Shown one piece after another: positions 32,555 to 43,141 of a stretch of 64,000 nucleotides of DNA. The notes under the pieces were generated by a model, which was not told the DNA's origin, did no database searches, and saw only the letters and a list, made by a program, of their open reading frames with translations. The position numbers and the translations under genes were made by a program. This stretch comes from Escarpia spicata (taxonomy: Eukaryota > Annelida > Polychaeta > Sabellida > Siboglinidae): NCBI GenBank assembly GCA_963995525.1, contig OZ023217.1:496001-560000 (forward strand), read 5' to 3'. Positions within the stretch are counted from its first letter, which is position 1; every line of letters starts with the position of its first letter.

Positions 32555-33889
32555 CATAGTGCAATGACTGGAGCATGTCTATTAACAAAGACAAAACTCA
32601 AATTGTACATTTTCGTAATCCATCGATATCTGAGACTACTTGCGACTTCCTACTAGGTGACCAAAGCATATGCATCGTAAATAAGTATAAATATTTAGGT
32701 TTTATTTTAACTGAATATCTTTATTATAAGGTGATGGTAAAAACAGTAGCTACTACGGCGAACAGAGCTCTGGGTTTGTTAATGGCTAAGACAAAGTGTA
32801 ATGGAGGAATGCCTTTTAACTGTTTTACAAAACTATACGATGGTTTGGTGCTCTCCATTATTAACTATGGTTCTGCTGTGTGGGGTACAAAGGAATATTC
32901 GGTCATAAATAGCATACATACTAGGGCCTGTCGATTTGTCCTAGGTGTGGGTAAATATATCCCATCAGCAGCAGTACAGGGTGAAATGGGGTGGAAAACC
33001 CCGACTCACCAACAATGGCTATCTGTTACTAGGCTCTGGTGTCGTTTGATCAATATGGATGTATCTAGAGAGACAAAACGTGTGTTTCTATGGATGATGG
33101 AAATGGCCGTAAGTGGGAAACGAAATTGGGGCTACGAAGTATACCATCGTTATAATGACTTAAATATGCATACTCTTACTAATATAAGAGACCATGTTAA
33201 TGGAAAGGCTATAATAGAACACACAGATGTTTGCCTGTATGTATTACAGGAACAGCAATGGCTTCATATTATAAATAGAGAAGATGGCAGAAATGGTAGT
33301 AGAAATAAACTAAGAACTTATAAACAGTTCAAAACAAAATTTGTAACTGAGCATTACGTTAAGAAAATTATGCCTAGAAGTAATCGATCAGCACTTACAA
33401 AATTTCGATGTGGCGTGGCACCAATCAGAATTGAAACTGGACGTTTTGAACGAAATTACCCCCCACCTGAAGCTAGGACGTGTTATAATTGCACGAATGA
33501 AATAGAAAATGAGTTTCACGTTTTAATGAAATGCCCTTTATATTTTAACGAACGAAAATAACTAATAGGCTATGCAACAATTAATGATCCAGCTTTTTCC
33601 AGTATGAATGATCAAGATAAATTTGTATATTTATTGAGTAATGACAATATAATAAGTAAAACTGCCAGCATCCTCCAAAAAATACTGCACACAAGATTAC
33701 ACAATACAACAAAACAATAGCACGTGTTTATTAAATTAATACTGTTTTTATTTGTATATTTTTGTTTTTACAAGTCTCTCATAACTCTTTTTGAGTGGTC
33801 TTTGTATACAGTGCTAACTTTGAATGTAATATATTTATTTGTTTTGTATTTTAATGCATGTATACGTGGAGTGAGACTCTAATAAAATA
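32555..33889 (+). mobile_element. 5'-truncated LINE, RT thumb and C-terminal CCHC
   Basis: The open frame 32575-33561 begins in the RT palm end (SINKDKTQIVHF, then KYLGFIL), continues through the thumb (INYGSAVWG, HTRACRFVLGVG) and ends with a cysteine-histidine block (CYNCTNEIENEFHVLMKCPL) typical of I/Nimb/Tad-like non-LTR elements. A stop at 33559 interrupts a frame that runs on to about 33718. The catalytic part is absent because of 5' truncation. The 3' end runs into a (TAC)n tract, its likely tail. Confidence 0.85.
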
Positions 33890-33890
33890 A

Positions 33891-33950
<60 letters not shown>

Positions 33951-33951
33951 A
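33890..33951. repeat. (TAC)n microsatellite tail of the LINE
   Basis: About 20 uninterrupted TAC/CTA triplets immediately after 'ataaaataa' at the LINE 3' end. This is consistent with a repeat-tailed retrotransposon. Confidence 0.93.
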
Positions 33952-34929
33952 TAAGCACGTTAAATCCAAGCTAAAATGTCGATGTCGTAGAAAACTAAAT
34001 ATGTTTACTACAACAGTTTACCTTTCTGAAAGTTAATTTAAGATGACGAATGTGCATGTTTAACTTCAAATAGATGCAATATATATGTAATACCACCTAC
34101 AAATGAGATACTGTATCAGCTAGTGCATTGTGTTATTTCATGTTTTTAATAACATTTAGGTGTACGCAAAACATGCCAACAATACTACTGGCTGGATGAT
34201 GATAATGAATATAAGTATAACAAATGTCATTGCAGCCACGCAGTATGGGTAGACACGATGCTATAAACTGCAAGAAATTACGTAATAAACAAAGAACTGG
34301 TCATAAAAAGAAGGGAGCGATACGTGTTAATCAATAGAACGCACCTCGGCTCAAAATCGTCTTGACGAAAGTGAGAAGGCTCACTTTTTAAATATACTAC
34401 GCCGATAATTACGGTTGTAACTATGGCGATGAAGTTCAAAGTGCATACTACAACAAAGAACAGATTTACGCTCCAATTAAGCCTGGATATTCATTATCGG
34501 CAGGTGATGGCCCACCATATTACACAAGTTGTGTTGGGTGAGTGCTGAGCGGAGCAACGCAACACTAAGAGCGTACACCTTTATCAAATAAGTGATCTAG
34601 TACAGCAGGTTCGATATGTCACATTGGTACACTACCTCACTGATTCCCTCACCAGGACGTTTCGGAACAAACACACTATCAACCTCACTGTTCATAATAA
34701 ATTTTTTTTTTATGTCGCCGTAAAATGGAAATATTTCGAGGCAGGCAGCGAAAAAGGATCTTGAGTCGGAATAGGAAGGACTGCCACTGGAATTGCAGGT
34801 TTGGCATTTAAGCGTGGTCTCACCGTTCACCGCGCAGACACCTTCAGTTAGTGTGACTTGAATAAACCAATTCAAAAATGATATACTTGATGGTAACCGA
34901 GGATGAGGTGGCAGAGGCCCAGTAGGAAA
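33952..34929. other. Intergenic, no gene recognised
   Basis: No supported gene. A 92-codon minus frame (34597-34875) has several cysteines but no recognised family. Copies of 'tgtttactacaac' relate to the 31.9-32.3 kb motif. Confidence 0.5.
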
Positions 34930-35352
34930 TGGAAACTTCTAATGTAATGCAAATTCCTGGCACAACGCATCTACACAGAGTAATGCCTGTAGGTGCGGAA
35001 CAGGAATTCACACGAATGACATCTTGTCTCGAAGAATGTTGCTTCATAAACGGCAAATTACGTCCGGCATGCTCTGGATGGACAATGCACCCGACCAATA
35101 CACTCCCTCCTCTCACCACACGGAGTGAAACAGACCAATATGACGCTCTTCAGCAGCTCCTTAGTCAGGTGGACGACATCACATCTGAAGAAGCAATCAA
35201 TTGGTGGCTTTGTGGCTGTTCTTTACGACAGCAAACCGTATAGGGGTCAGGTGAAAGGCATCGATAACAAAGATAGAGAGCACTTGACCTCTTTCATGGT
35301 CAGAGGAATAGATCAAATATATTCCTTCAAATCTGATGAGATTTTGTATTGA
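34930..35352 (+). pseudogene. Fragment: Cys-rich segment plus Tudor-like domain
   Basis: Across a frameshift, HLHRVMPVGAEQEF with RMTSCLEECC and later CSGW is followed by GGFVAVLYDSKPYRGQVKGI, DNKDREHLTSFMVRG and FKSDEILY. The second part fits a small Tudor/SH3-like barrel ('VAV.YD..PY.G.V ... FM ... D..Y') that I recall as the C-terminal piece of many uncharacterised, transposon-associated proteins of molluscs, corals and amphioxus. There is no N-terminal part here. The call rests on pattern memory only. Confidence 0.45.
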
Positions 35353-35829
35353 AGAAGAAAACGTCTGTATGAAAATACCTAAACCAAAGACGGGTCGATC
35401 TGGTCGTGTTTATCTTATCAGCGAAACGGGTAAAAAGCTTCAAAGTTTCCTATAGTTCCATGTAATGACGCCATGGTATGGAACAAATAACGATGGTTGT
35501 TAGACCTATGCATGTTGGAGAGATCCCAATGTACAAAATCTAATGTTTGAAGAGGACGTAACATGTGTTAATTAAGACTTTGTGGGTTTGTCAAATAACG
35601 ATGTTTATTGCAACATCTGCAAGCATTTATTTTATTTCATAACATTAGCATCATGTTTATATCAGAATACGACCAATGAGTGTGTAGGTAACATAATGTT
35701 GAAATGTGACTTGATGTTGTCAAGATTGATCTTAACCTTTGTGCACACCGGTCCGTTCTGGAAAACTGTTTGTTAGAATATCCAATACTAGTTGGCATGT
35801 ACTATGTGGCTCATAATTAATCCTAATTT
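35353..35829. other. Intergenic, left flank of the gypsy element
   Basis: No gene was recognised. Ends with AATTT (35825-35829), the left target-site duplication of the gypsy insertion. Confidence 0.6.
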
Positions 35830-35953
35830 TAGATAAGATCAGAGATCAATTTTCACGTTGTATTGTGTACATCAGTACGAATGATCGCAACTCAATGAGA
35901 ACTGCAACCAGAATACATGGATTAGTAAATAACAGTAACTATATAACCCTCTA
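35830..35953 (-). repeat. Gypsy 3' LTR
   Basis: 124 bp, identical to 40779-40902 apart from one visible difference ('cacgttg' versus 'cacgatg'). On minus it begins TAGAGGGTTATATAG, which includes a TATA-like box. Confidence 0.95.
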
Positions 35954-35970
35954 CGCCCCCCCCCCCAAGT
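35954..35970 (-). other. Gypsy polypurine tract
   Basis: On the minus strand a run of about a dozen G followed by CG abuts the 3' LTR start. This is the expected position and composition of the plus-strand primer. Confidence 0.7.
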
Positions 35971-36231
35971 CTTTAAACCACTGAAGACTGATATGTCGAC
36001 AAATAATAATATGGCTTGTGTTAGTAGAACAAAAATAGGAACAAGAAATAACATAGTTCACTAAGTGTCAACAGTACGGTTGGTGTAGGTGTCGGTCGAA
36101 CGCGTTCTTTCGGTGATGAGGCTGATTGCTGCTGCGCCGTGGTGCTACAGAGTAGACGACTGGCGGTGGAAGAAAGGCGTTGATGCCCAGTTGGCCAGGA
36201 GTCGCGCGCTTGATAGCGGGGGTGAATCGTC

Positions 36232-37557
36232 TCAAGACTTACGGTTCCGCATGGTGATGCGGCCCGAGCCGTCCACGCGGATCGCGTACTGATCATGTTG
36301 CCGAACCTCGATCACTATCCCCGTCTTGTCCCATTTCCGCGGGTTGGGGCCGATTTGATTTTGAATGCGGACGAAGTCGCTCACCATGAGTGGCGGTAAC
36401 GTCTTCGTATGTTCTGCCCATCGTTCGGCGTCATTCATGTGGCGAATCCGTAGCGCCTCCTCGCGTGCACTTAGTGTCTCACGCCACGTTGTGTGAGGTT
36501 TGTAGAGTCCTGGAAGGATGGGGATGAAGTCTCGGATAGGACGTCCGAATATGCACATTGCCGGGGAGAACTTAGTGTCTTTGTCGGGTGTGTTTCTGTA
36601 CTGTAGTATGGCTCGCTGGAATTTATCAGTATCAAGCTCGCCGTTGGGGCTTGTATAGCCTGTTATCAAGCGCTTCACCGTTTTCACGCCGACTTCCGCT
36701 CGACAATTACTATGGGGATACGCAACGGAAGACAGGCGATGATGAACACCCCATGATCTGAGGAAAGTCTGCGTGGCGGATGATTAGAATTCGGGGCCAC
36801 CGTCTGATGATAGCTCATCGGGGATGCCGAAGGTGCCGAATATCTGCCGTAGACTAGCGACCAAGCCTTGCGTCCCACCTCTACACCGCTCCACTACGGG
36901 CCAGTTTGAATACCGGTCCACAGTAACGAGACAGTTCACGCCTTTGTAAGTAAAGTAGTCTGAGCACATACTTTGAAACAGGTAGACCGGTAGTATCTGG
37001 TGGGGAGGTGGTGCGCTGGGCTGCGAGGGGGCCTTCCTGTTACAGTCGTTGCAGCGGTTTCTGAGGTCAGTGATGGCCGAGGTAATTCCGGGCCAAAAGA
37101 CGCTGTGTTCCGCCCGAGATATCATTGACGATAAGCCCTGGTGAGCGGCGTGCAGTGATTGCAGTACATCGAGGCGCAGTGAGCGGGGGATGACTATTCT
37201 GTCGTTGTATAAAACTACACCGTCCACAGTGTAGAGGTTGTCGCGATACTGGTGGTACTGGCGTAGTTCTATTGGCAGCTCGTGACGGAATTCCTGCATC
37301 CCCGACTCGATGATTTCCATCAGCTTGACCATGGCCTCGTCGCTATTGGTTGCCAGGCGGACTCCATCCCAGGTGACGGCCTTAAGGGAGCAGAGTGATG
37401 AGAGGGCGGCGTCGTGAACTGAATGTTCTACATCGTCCTGAAACTCTTCACCGCATCGGATGCCGGCCAGGAAGGAGGAGCGTAGTTCCGGGAGTGTTGG
37501 TAATCCTGCGGGAAGAGCACCGTCTTGCAGGGACGCGACGTCATCTGGTAGATGCAT
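36232..37557 (-). pseudogene. Gypsy integrase region
   Basis: The frame from 37557 has an N-terminal H-H-C-C zinc motif (LHAAHQG, later NRCNDCNR) and a core with Asp in MCSDYF and in SSDGGPEF. The frame stops at 36784-36786 right after that second Asp. The frame 36687-36232 holds the rest of the core and a C-terminal GPY/F-like domain ([20 protein letters not shown]). The integrase is therefore interrupted by a stop and is not translatable as one chain. Confidence 0.88.
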
Positions 37558-37716
37558 TTTGACGGGGTTGCCGGTAGGGTGGCGAGAGATCGCGTCAGCG
37601 GCTCGGTGCTTTACACCTGGTATGTGGACTACACGGAAGCGATATCCGAGGGTCTTTTCCTTGAGGTTTCTCAGATGAGTGTTTGAAATCTCCTCAAGAG
37701 ATCTGTCGCCGAAGAT

Positions 37717-38103
37717 CTATAGCAGCGGCTTATGGTCCACGGCGAGGTTTTCGCAGCCGAGGATGAAGTATCTGGCCTTGTTTAGTGCGTCAGCGACTGC
37801 CAGGGCTTCGCCCTCTACAGGCGCGTAGCGTGACTCAGCCGGGTGGGTGAATCGACTTCCGGCGAGCGTAATCTTCCACCCAGCACGGCAGCAGAAAGGC
37901 TTGTTGCCGCGGAATAACCAGAATCCTATTCCTGTCTTGGACCAGTGAGTGGCTAGGCATGTTGATCGTGACGCATCAAATATTCTGACCCCTTCCTCGA
38001 TTTCACTGATGATGACGCTTTTAAACTCTTCGAAAAGTGATTGCATCTCATCGTTCCAGGTGAATGTGGTTCCGGGCTTCAACAGGGCTCGGAACGGAAG
38101 CAT
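37717..38103 (-). pseudogene. Gypsy RNase H region
   Basis: It reads EGVRIFDASRSTCLATHWSK, GIGFWLF, SRYAPVEGEALAVADAL and LAVDHKPLL, which is the retroviral-type RNase H following RT. An in-frame stop precedes it (38122-38124) and another ends it (37714-37716), cutting it off from RT and integrase. Confidence 0.85.
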
Positions 38104-38124
38104 TCTTTCCGCAGCGGCGAACGC

Positions 38125-38870
38125 TTACGCCACTTGGTTGACAAGGCCGAACCAGGCGCGTATGTCCGTGATGGTCTTGGGTGTCGGGAAGTCGAAGATC
38201 GATTCTAATAATTTCCGGGATGGACGGATACTATCTGGTGTGATCTCAAATCCGGCCAATTCGACAGTGTTCTGAGCAAAGACGAACTTACTCGGGTTGA
38301 GTGTGATACCAAGATTGCCACATATATCGAGCCACTTCACTGCCTGGTGGAAAGCCGCGGTTATGTCGTTGGACCACAGGATTGTGTCATCGATACACTT
38401 CGTCTTGTTCGGAAAACTTGACACAATTTCGTCGAATCTTCGGGTGTAACCGTCTCCAGAAGCAATGTAGCCCTGTGGTGCCGTCCTGTATCTGTAGCGT
38501 CCCCACGGCGTGATAAATGTTGTCAGTGGGCGATCTTCTTTGCGTAAGGGCACACTATGGTAGCCATTCCAAGCATCGAACACGGTTTTCTTCGTGCATT
38601 GTGGCACAGATCTCGCCTGGTGGACTAGGGTGGCTGAGTATGATGCGTCTCGCGAGTAGCATACTTGTTGAGGGGCTGAAAGTCGACGGTGCGGCGTGGC
38701 TTGCCGTCCTTCTTAGCGCACACGACCATGCGGTGACACCACGTTACCGGCTCGCCCACAGTTACTGGCTCGATGACTCCGAGGAGAACGTCGCGGTCGA
38801 GACCGGCTTTTACATCTGCTCGCCAGTGTAGGGGTACTGGGATTGGCGAGTGGCATGCGAACGGTTTGGC
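38125..38870 (-). pseudogene. Gypsy reverse transcriptase region
   Basis: MVVCAKKDGKPRRTVDFQPL and then a frameshift near 38.61-38.63 kb lead into TVFDAWNGYHSVPL, APQGYIASGDGYTRRFDEIV and the catalytic KCIDDTILW (CIDD at 38397-38386). The first position of the YxDD motif is Cys. It ends at an in-frame stop at 38122-38124. Confidence 0.9.
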
Positions 38871-39034
38871 ATCGGGGTCAATCATGAGCTGTAGGGGTGG
38901 ACCACTCATCATCGGGGTCAATCATGAGCTGTAGGGGTGGACCACTCATCATCGGGGTCAATCATGAGCTGTAGGGGTGGACCACTCATCATCGGGGTCA
39001 ATCATGAGCTGTAGGGGTGGACCACTCATCATCG
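38871..39034. repeat. 40-bp tandem repeat inside the gypsy pol region
   Basis: Four head-to-tail copies of a 40-bp unit (catcggggtcaatcatgagc plus tgtaggggtggaccactcat) between the protease and RT domains. The unit is not a multiple of three and the middle copies bring in a stop (the frame from 39620 ends at 38958). It is a secondary expansion in the element. Confidence 0.95.
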
Positions 39035-39620
39035 GGAGTGGCTGATGTTCGCATGTGTTGAAGGTCGAACCCTTGTAGTAGTCTAGCAGGAACTGCCGTA
39101 ACGTCTCGCAGTTATCGTCAGTTGCCGGACATGGCAGCTGAGTGGGTCGAGGAGGCGGCAGTTCACGTTTCGGGCAGTTACAATCGGTGATGAGGCCGCT
39201 ATTGTTACGGAGATGATCGGGAGCAACTGTATGTCTGGTGATCTCGCCAACCTTTGGGAACTGCTCGGTTATCATCCCGAGCGCAACACAGGCCTCCCTG
39301 CTGAGGAACACTTTGTTGTCAACATCTGTGACGTAGACGATTTGACGAGTCTCGAGGACCCCATTCAATGTTCTACCTGAGAACCTCAAGATGGCGGCGC
39401 CAATGATGTTTATACCGCGCTTGTTTGCAACATGCATTTTCATCGTTACCGGTATCAGTTCCCGTTGATTGATGCCGAGGCGATGGATCGCCTTGATACC
39501 GGCAAGACAACTCTGGCACCCCGTGTCTGTCATGCACAGTATATCTGCGTGTCTAGGGGTGCGAGTGAGGAGAGAGTCGAAGCCGAAGTTTGTAGTCATC
39601 GACGAGGACGTCCACACCAA
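39035..39620 (-). pseudogene. Gypsy protease region
   Basis: It contains the retropepsin signature ILCMTDTGCQSC, with DTG near 39.52 kb, followed by GAAILRFSG and VYVTDVDNKVFLS. A frameshift near 39.6 kb separates it from gag. Confidence 0.85.
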
Positions 39621-40706
39621 GTTTGACGAACGGCTGAGGTTTAGAGGACTGCTTCAGCCACGTGTCAGACAGTTGGTTGTACAGGTGGTGATCAAGTGCA
39701 ATGAAGCGTTCATTGCGACGTCGGCCGGTGTTGTTGATGATGCAGAGAGAATCAAACACGGCGCCTTCCTGTAGCTCAACCTTGGTGTCTTCTCGTTTAC
39801 GGCGGTACTTCCCCCGGCAGACCACTTCGAAGTGATGCTTCTTGTGGCAGGCGGTACACGTCGAGTTGTATGCGGGGCATTCGGTGCGTCGGATGTCCTG
39901 TGGGGCGTTCCTTCCGTGCCCTTTTTTGCCGCAGTAGGAGCAGGGGTTTTGGTCGGTTGATCCTGTCCTGGGTTCATGCTGTCGTTGTAAACGGTCGAGT
40001 ATTTGCGAGTGTATGAGCTCTTGGTTGACTCTGACCCGTGCGTGTCGACCAAGCGTGAGACTGATCGTTTTCCGGCTTCTTTTGCTTCAACAAAGCGTAG
40101 GACTTCCTCAAAGTTCATGTCCTGATTTTTGTCGCCGAGCAGGTCCAGTTGGATTTCCGGATCCTCCAGGCCCCTGATCACCACGTCTCGTAGCACTTAT
40201 TCTGTGTAGTTAACGGTCTGTGTTCAATTTGGGCACGGGAGGGAGAACTTGCAGACGCCGGCTTGGCCGCGGATCCTGGCACTGAATGACCTGACAGTCT
40301 CGTCTCTGTCTTCGCGCATGTTATGCAGGGTGACCCGAGCGACCATCGTGTTTTCTTCCCTGACAGCCAAGGTACGCACCAACGTCAGTATCTCCTCCCC
40401 TGGGCAGTCAGTGAGTGTACGACCCATGCCAATGGAGCGTGTGACGTCTTTTCGCAATTGTTCGTCGCAGCATTCGAGTATTTGAATTATTCTATCTTTG
40501 CCCGATACTTTGGTTGCTTCCACGTAGTCGCGCCATCGGACCAGGAAGTAGTCCCATTCTTCGCTGCTCCCCGCCGATGTGACCGTTGGTCGTTTCACCC
40601 TTTCCACTTTAGCAGCGGCGGCGTTTGTGGAGGATGTTGGGGCGTGAATGATCGCGTGGGTGATGAGTAGCGCCACGGCGATGATCGCGTCAACATCGTC
40701 TGTCAC
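39621..40706 (-). pseudogene. Gypsy gag region with zinc knuckles
   Basis: The frame from 40706 starts MTDDVDAIIAVALL and has a capsid-like part (WDYFLVRWRDYVEATKVSG, NMREDRDETVRSFSARIR). Two in-frame stops lie near 40221 and 40200. A shift near 39.95 kb leads to a cysteine-rich part in another frame (CSYCGKKGHGRN, then CTACHKKHHFEVVC), two nucleocapsid-type zinc motifs. It is therefore broken in several places. Confidence 0.82.
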
Positions 40707-40763
40707 GTACGTGCAGTTAGGGATGATGATGCTCGAGTACGTCTGGTACGTACGTCGATGGAG

Positions 40764-40778
40764 ATTGAGTTGCGATCA
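40764..40778 (-). other. Gypsy primer-binding site, self-complementary to LTR
   Basis: Directly next to the 5' LTR the minus strand reads TGATCGCAACTCAAT. It does not look like a tRNA 3' end but is the exact reverse complement of ATTGAGTTGCGATCA inside the LTR (minus strand, 40845-40831). Complementarity stops at the A of TCATTG, an initiator-like sequence. This is the arrangement of Tf1-type self-primed elements. Confidence 0.75.
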
Positions 40779-40902
40779 TAGATAAGATCAGAGATCAATT
40801 TTCACGATGTATTGTGTACATCAGTACGAATGATCGCAACTCAATGAGAACTGCAACCAGAATACATGGATTAGTAAATAACAGTAACTATATAACCCTC
40901 TA
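40779..40902 (-). repeat. Gypsy 5' LTR
   Basis: 124 bp. On minus it has a TATA-like TTATATAG near the start, an initiator-like TCATTG at 40847-40842 and the end CTTATCTA abutting the primer-binding site. If transcription starts at 40845, U3 is ~57 bp and R-U5 ~67 bp. Confidence 0.93.
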
Positions 40903-41212
40903 AATTTAGATATACATTATTATAACAGTAAGTTCAACATTTGTGATGCTACCGTTAGAATGTGAATTTTCGTGTGCATTTATAACATAACGCTTTATAT
41001 ATTATGTCATAGCAACATACAATGGTACTTTCTTGGGTTACCGTAATACATGTTTGCTTAAAAAAATTGTAAGATAAGATGTTTATATGTTGTATGAACA
41101 TTATCTTTCGACATAAAGTGAACATGACGTAAAAGTGTTTACTCTCGATAAGTAACGTAAAAATGTATCACCATGTCCATTATATGAACCAACAGAAACA
41201 CTGCATTCACTG

Positions 41213-42187
41213 TCTTCATATCGTGAACACAACTGTGCTAGCTTAGAACAGGACCTCGTCAGAGCGTCACTAGCACCAACGACACGTGCAGCATATAGGC
41301 GCAGTGTCAACATGTTACGTAAATATTTATCATCTGTCTGTCCTGGCAAAAAGTTTTTCCCTGTGTCACGAACGAATCTTGCAGGATTTATTACACACCT
41401 GTTTGCAGCCAATTATGCTTCGTCAACAATTTTGTCCACTGTGTCCGCTATTTCTTATAGTTATAAAATAGTTGGGCTAGCAGATCCTGCAGATAATTTT
41501 TACATTAAGAAACTTCTAGTAGGTGTTCAGAAGACATCTAGCACAATGGATTCCAGAAGGCCAATTGAGTTACATATCCTAGGTCATCTTGTCAGCGCTT
41601 CAAAAGTTGTAATCACTAACAAGTTTACTCAATTATGTATAACAGCAATGTTCCTCTTAGCTTTCCATGGTTTTTTAAGGATCGGTGAAATGACTGTGCG
41701 GTCTGGAGGGTTGACCGAACATGTCATACAATGGGGTGACGTAATAATAGTGCCTGGTCGTCATAGTGATAGTAAAGCATCCCTGCAACTTACAATCCGA
41801 CATGCTAAACACCAGAAAGTTGGCAGGCCTATTGTCCTAGAAATAAATTCACAGTCTAACAACTGTCCTGTGGCACATATTTGTCGCTATCTAAACACTC
41901 GTGGCTCATCAGCAGGACCACTCTTTGTCTTCCCTGACAGAACCCCCATTTCCAGAGCATATTTTGCTTCTCAATTAACTGCTTGTCTTTCCCACGCTGG
42001 TTATGACCCTAGTCTTTATAAGTGTCACTACTGCAGCAACGCGAGGATTCACAGATGTCCAGATACAATCTATGGGCAGATGGAAATCTGCCGCCTTTCG
42101 TCGATATATCCGAATCCCTATGATGCAGTTATGAACTATCTTATATCAGCAGTCATTTATTCCCTTTTTCCCTGGTGCTGCTGCTGA
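41213..42187 (+). pseudogene. Tyrosine recombinase (phage-integrase fold), frameshifted
   Basis: An N-terminal SAM-like core-binding part (LAPTTRAAYRRSVNMLRKYL) begins upstream of the ATG at 41312. The catalytic part has the first Arg in AFHGFLRIGEMTV. Near 42030 the frame breaks within the expected H-x-x-R box: the 291-codon frame continues as nonsense, while the +1 frame reads TTAATRGFTDVQIQSMGRWK then SAAFRRYIRIP, which contains the expected terminal Tyr region. So a small deletion removed the box II Arg and inactivated the enzyme. Such recombinases occur in DIRS/Ngaro retroelements and Cryptons. No RT is seen next to it. Confidence 0.82.
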
Positions 42188-42229
42188 TGCCTCTTTTGTT
42201 CGAATATATTTGGTCTATATCAGTTGTTA

Positions 42230-42660
42230 TGCGTACCAGTCTGTCCAGCTCAGCCGGGGCTGAGGGGCAGGCAGATGCATACGTAACAAATTGCTGTATG
42301 TTTATGGTGTACACTGTGTCATTCTTATGTTTTGTTGAAGGTTGGAGCTATACCACTTGTAACGTGTGTCAGTCTGTTGAGCTTAGCCGGGTCTAAGCGA
42401 TAGGCTGGTCCTTACTTAGTAGAAGATTTCCGTTGTAACGATTTATGAATATTGGGCTTATATGCTATACTAAACGTGGGACATGTCAGTCCGCCAAGCT
42501 CAGCCGGGGCTGAGAGGCAGGCTAATACAAAAAAACTGTATGTCTATGCTGTACACTGTGTCATTCTTATGTTTTGTTGAAGCTTTGATCTATACCAATT
42601 GTCAGGTGTGTCAGCCTGCCACTCAGCCCCGGCTGAGTGGCAGGCTGATACAATACTGTG
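42230..42660. repeat. Array of four palindromes beside the recombinase
   Basis: Four imperfect-to-perfect palindromes are centred near 42256, 42390, 42506 and 42630, spaced 116-134 bp. The last (42611-42648) has perfect 18-bp arms (tcagcctgccactcagcc/ggctgagtggcaggctga) around CC. The 245-bp pair of units is itself duplicated ('tacactgtgtcattcttatg' at both). They may be recombination sites, transcription-ending hairpins or satellite units. Confidence 0.85.
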
Positions 42661-42857
42661 ATCAACTGTACTTTTATTATTCAATGATAATTGCGGATTG
42701 TGCTTCGCATAGACAAGTTAGTAAATGCCTAATGCATTTAGGTTGGTAATTGTAGTTGTTAATCTAATTGCGAGTTGTTGCCTTCTATTAATGCAACTGA
42801 CGGTCACTGTGGCCTTGGGTGGGGGGGGGGTCACTCCTCATTATGAGCAGTGCCTGT

Positions 42858-43141
42858 GGCATGTAGCCCCTCACCTTTGATATCGTAGATTAGCAGTTTG
42901 ATGCACTGTGTATATATTGTACTGATTGTTTATTTGTGTACAGCAACACTTTCTTGTACACAATTCCTTATATACGGGTACAGTGTATTTTATGGGTATG
43001 CATTGATGTGCATACTGATTGGCAATAAAATATGCCCCTTACCAATCTTTTATATATGAATCCATCTTCCTTTATTCCAACATCAAACAAGCTGCGGCCA
43101 CATTAAATCTACATATATCAATACATAACAAAAACATAAAT
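42858..43141 (+). repeat. Direct repeat B1 (LTR-like)
   Basis: A 284-bp sequence repeated at 43457-43740 with three visible differences. It has a TATA-like 'gtgtatatattg' and, ~115 bp later, a poly(A) signal 'ggcaataaaat'. It is LTR-like in content but its ends are not TG...CA. Confidence 0.9.

Larger units (their letters stand above)
35830..40902 (-). mobile_element. Ty3/gypsy LTR retrotransposon, complete but broken
   Basis: A 5,073-bp insertion on the minus strand with 124-bp LTRs at both ends and the 5-bp duplication AATTT (35825-35829 and 40903-40907). The internal order is PBS, gag, protease, RT, RNase H, integrase, polypurine tract, which is the Metaviridae order. No env is seen and no chromodomain is visible after the integrase. 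LTRs differ at about one site, so the insertion is young, yet the coding region carries stops, frameshifts and a tandem expansion. LTR ends are TAGA...TCTA rather than TG...CA. Confidence 0.95.

Noticed and set aside
40323..40670. Plus-strand frame of 115 codons over gypsy gag
   Set aside because: It is antisense to gag, and the minus frame carries the recognisable capsid-like part.
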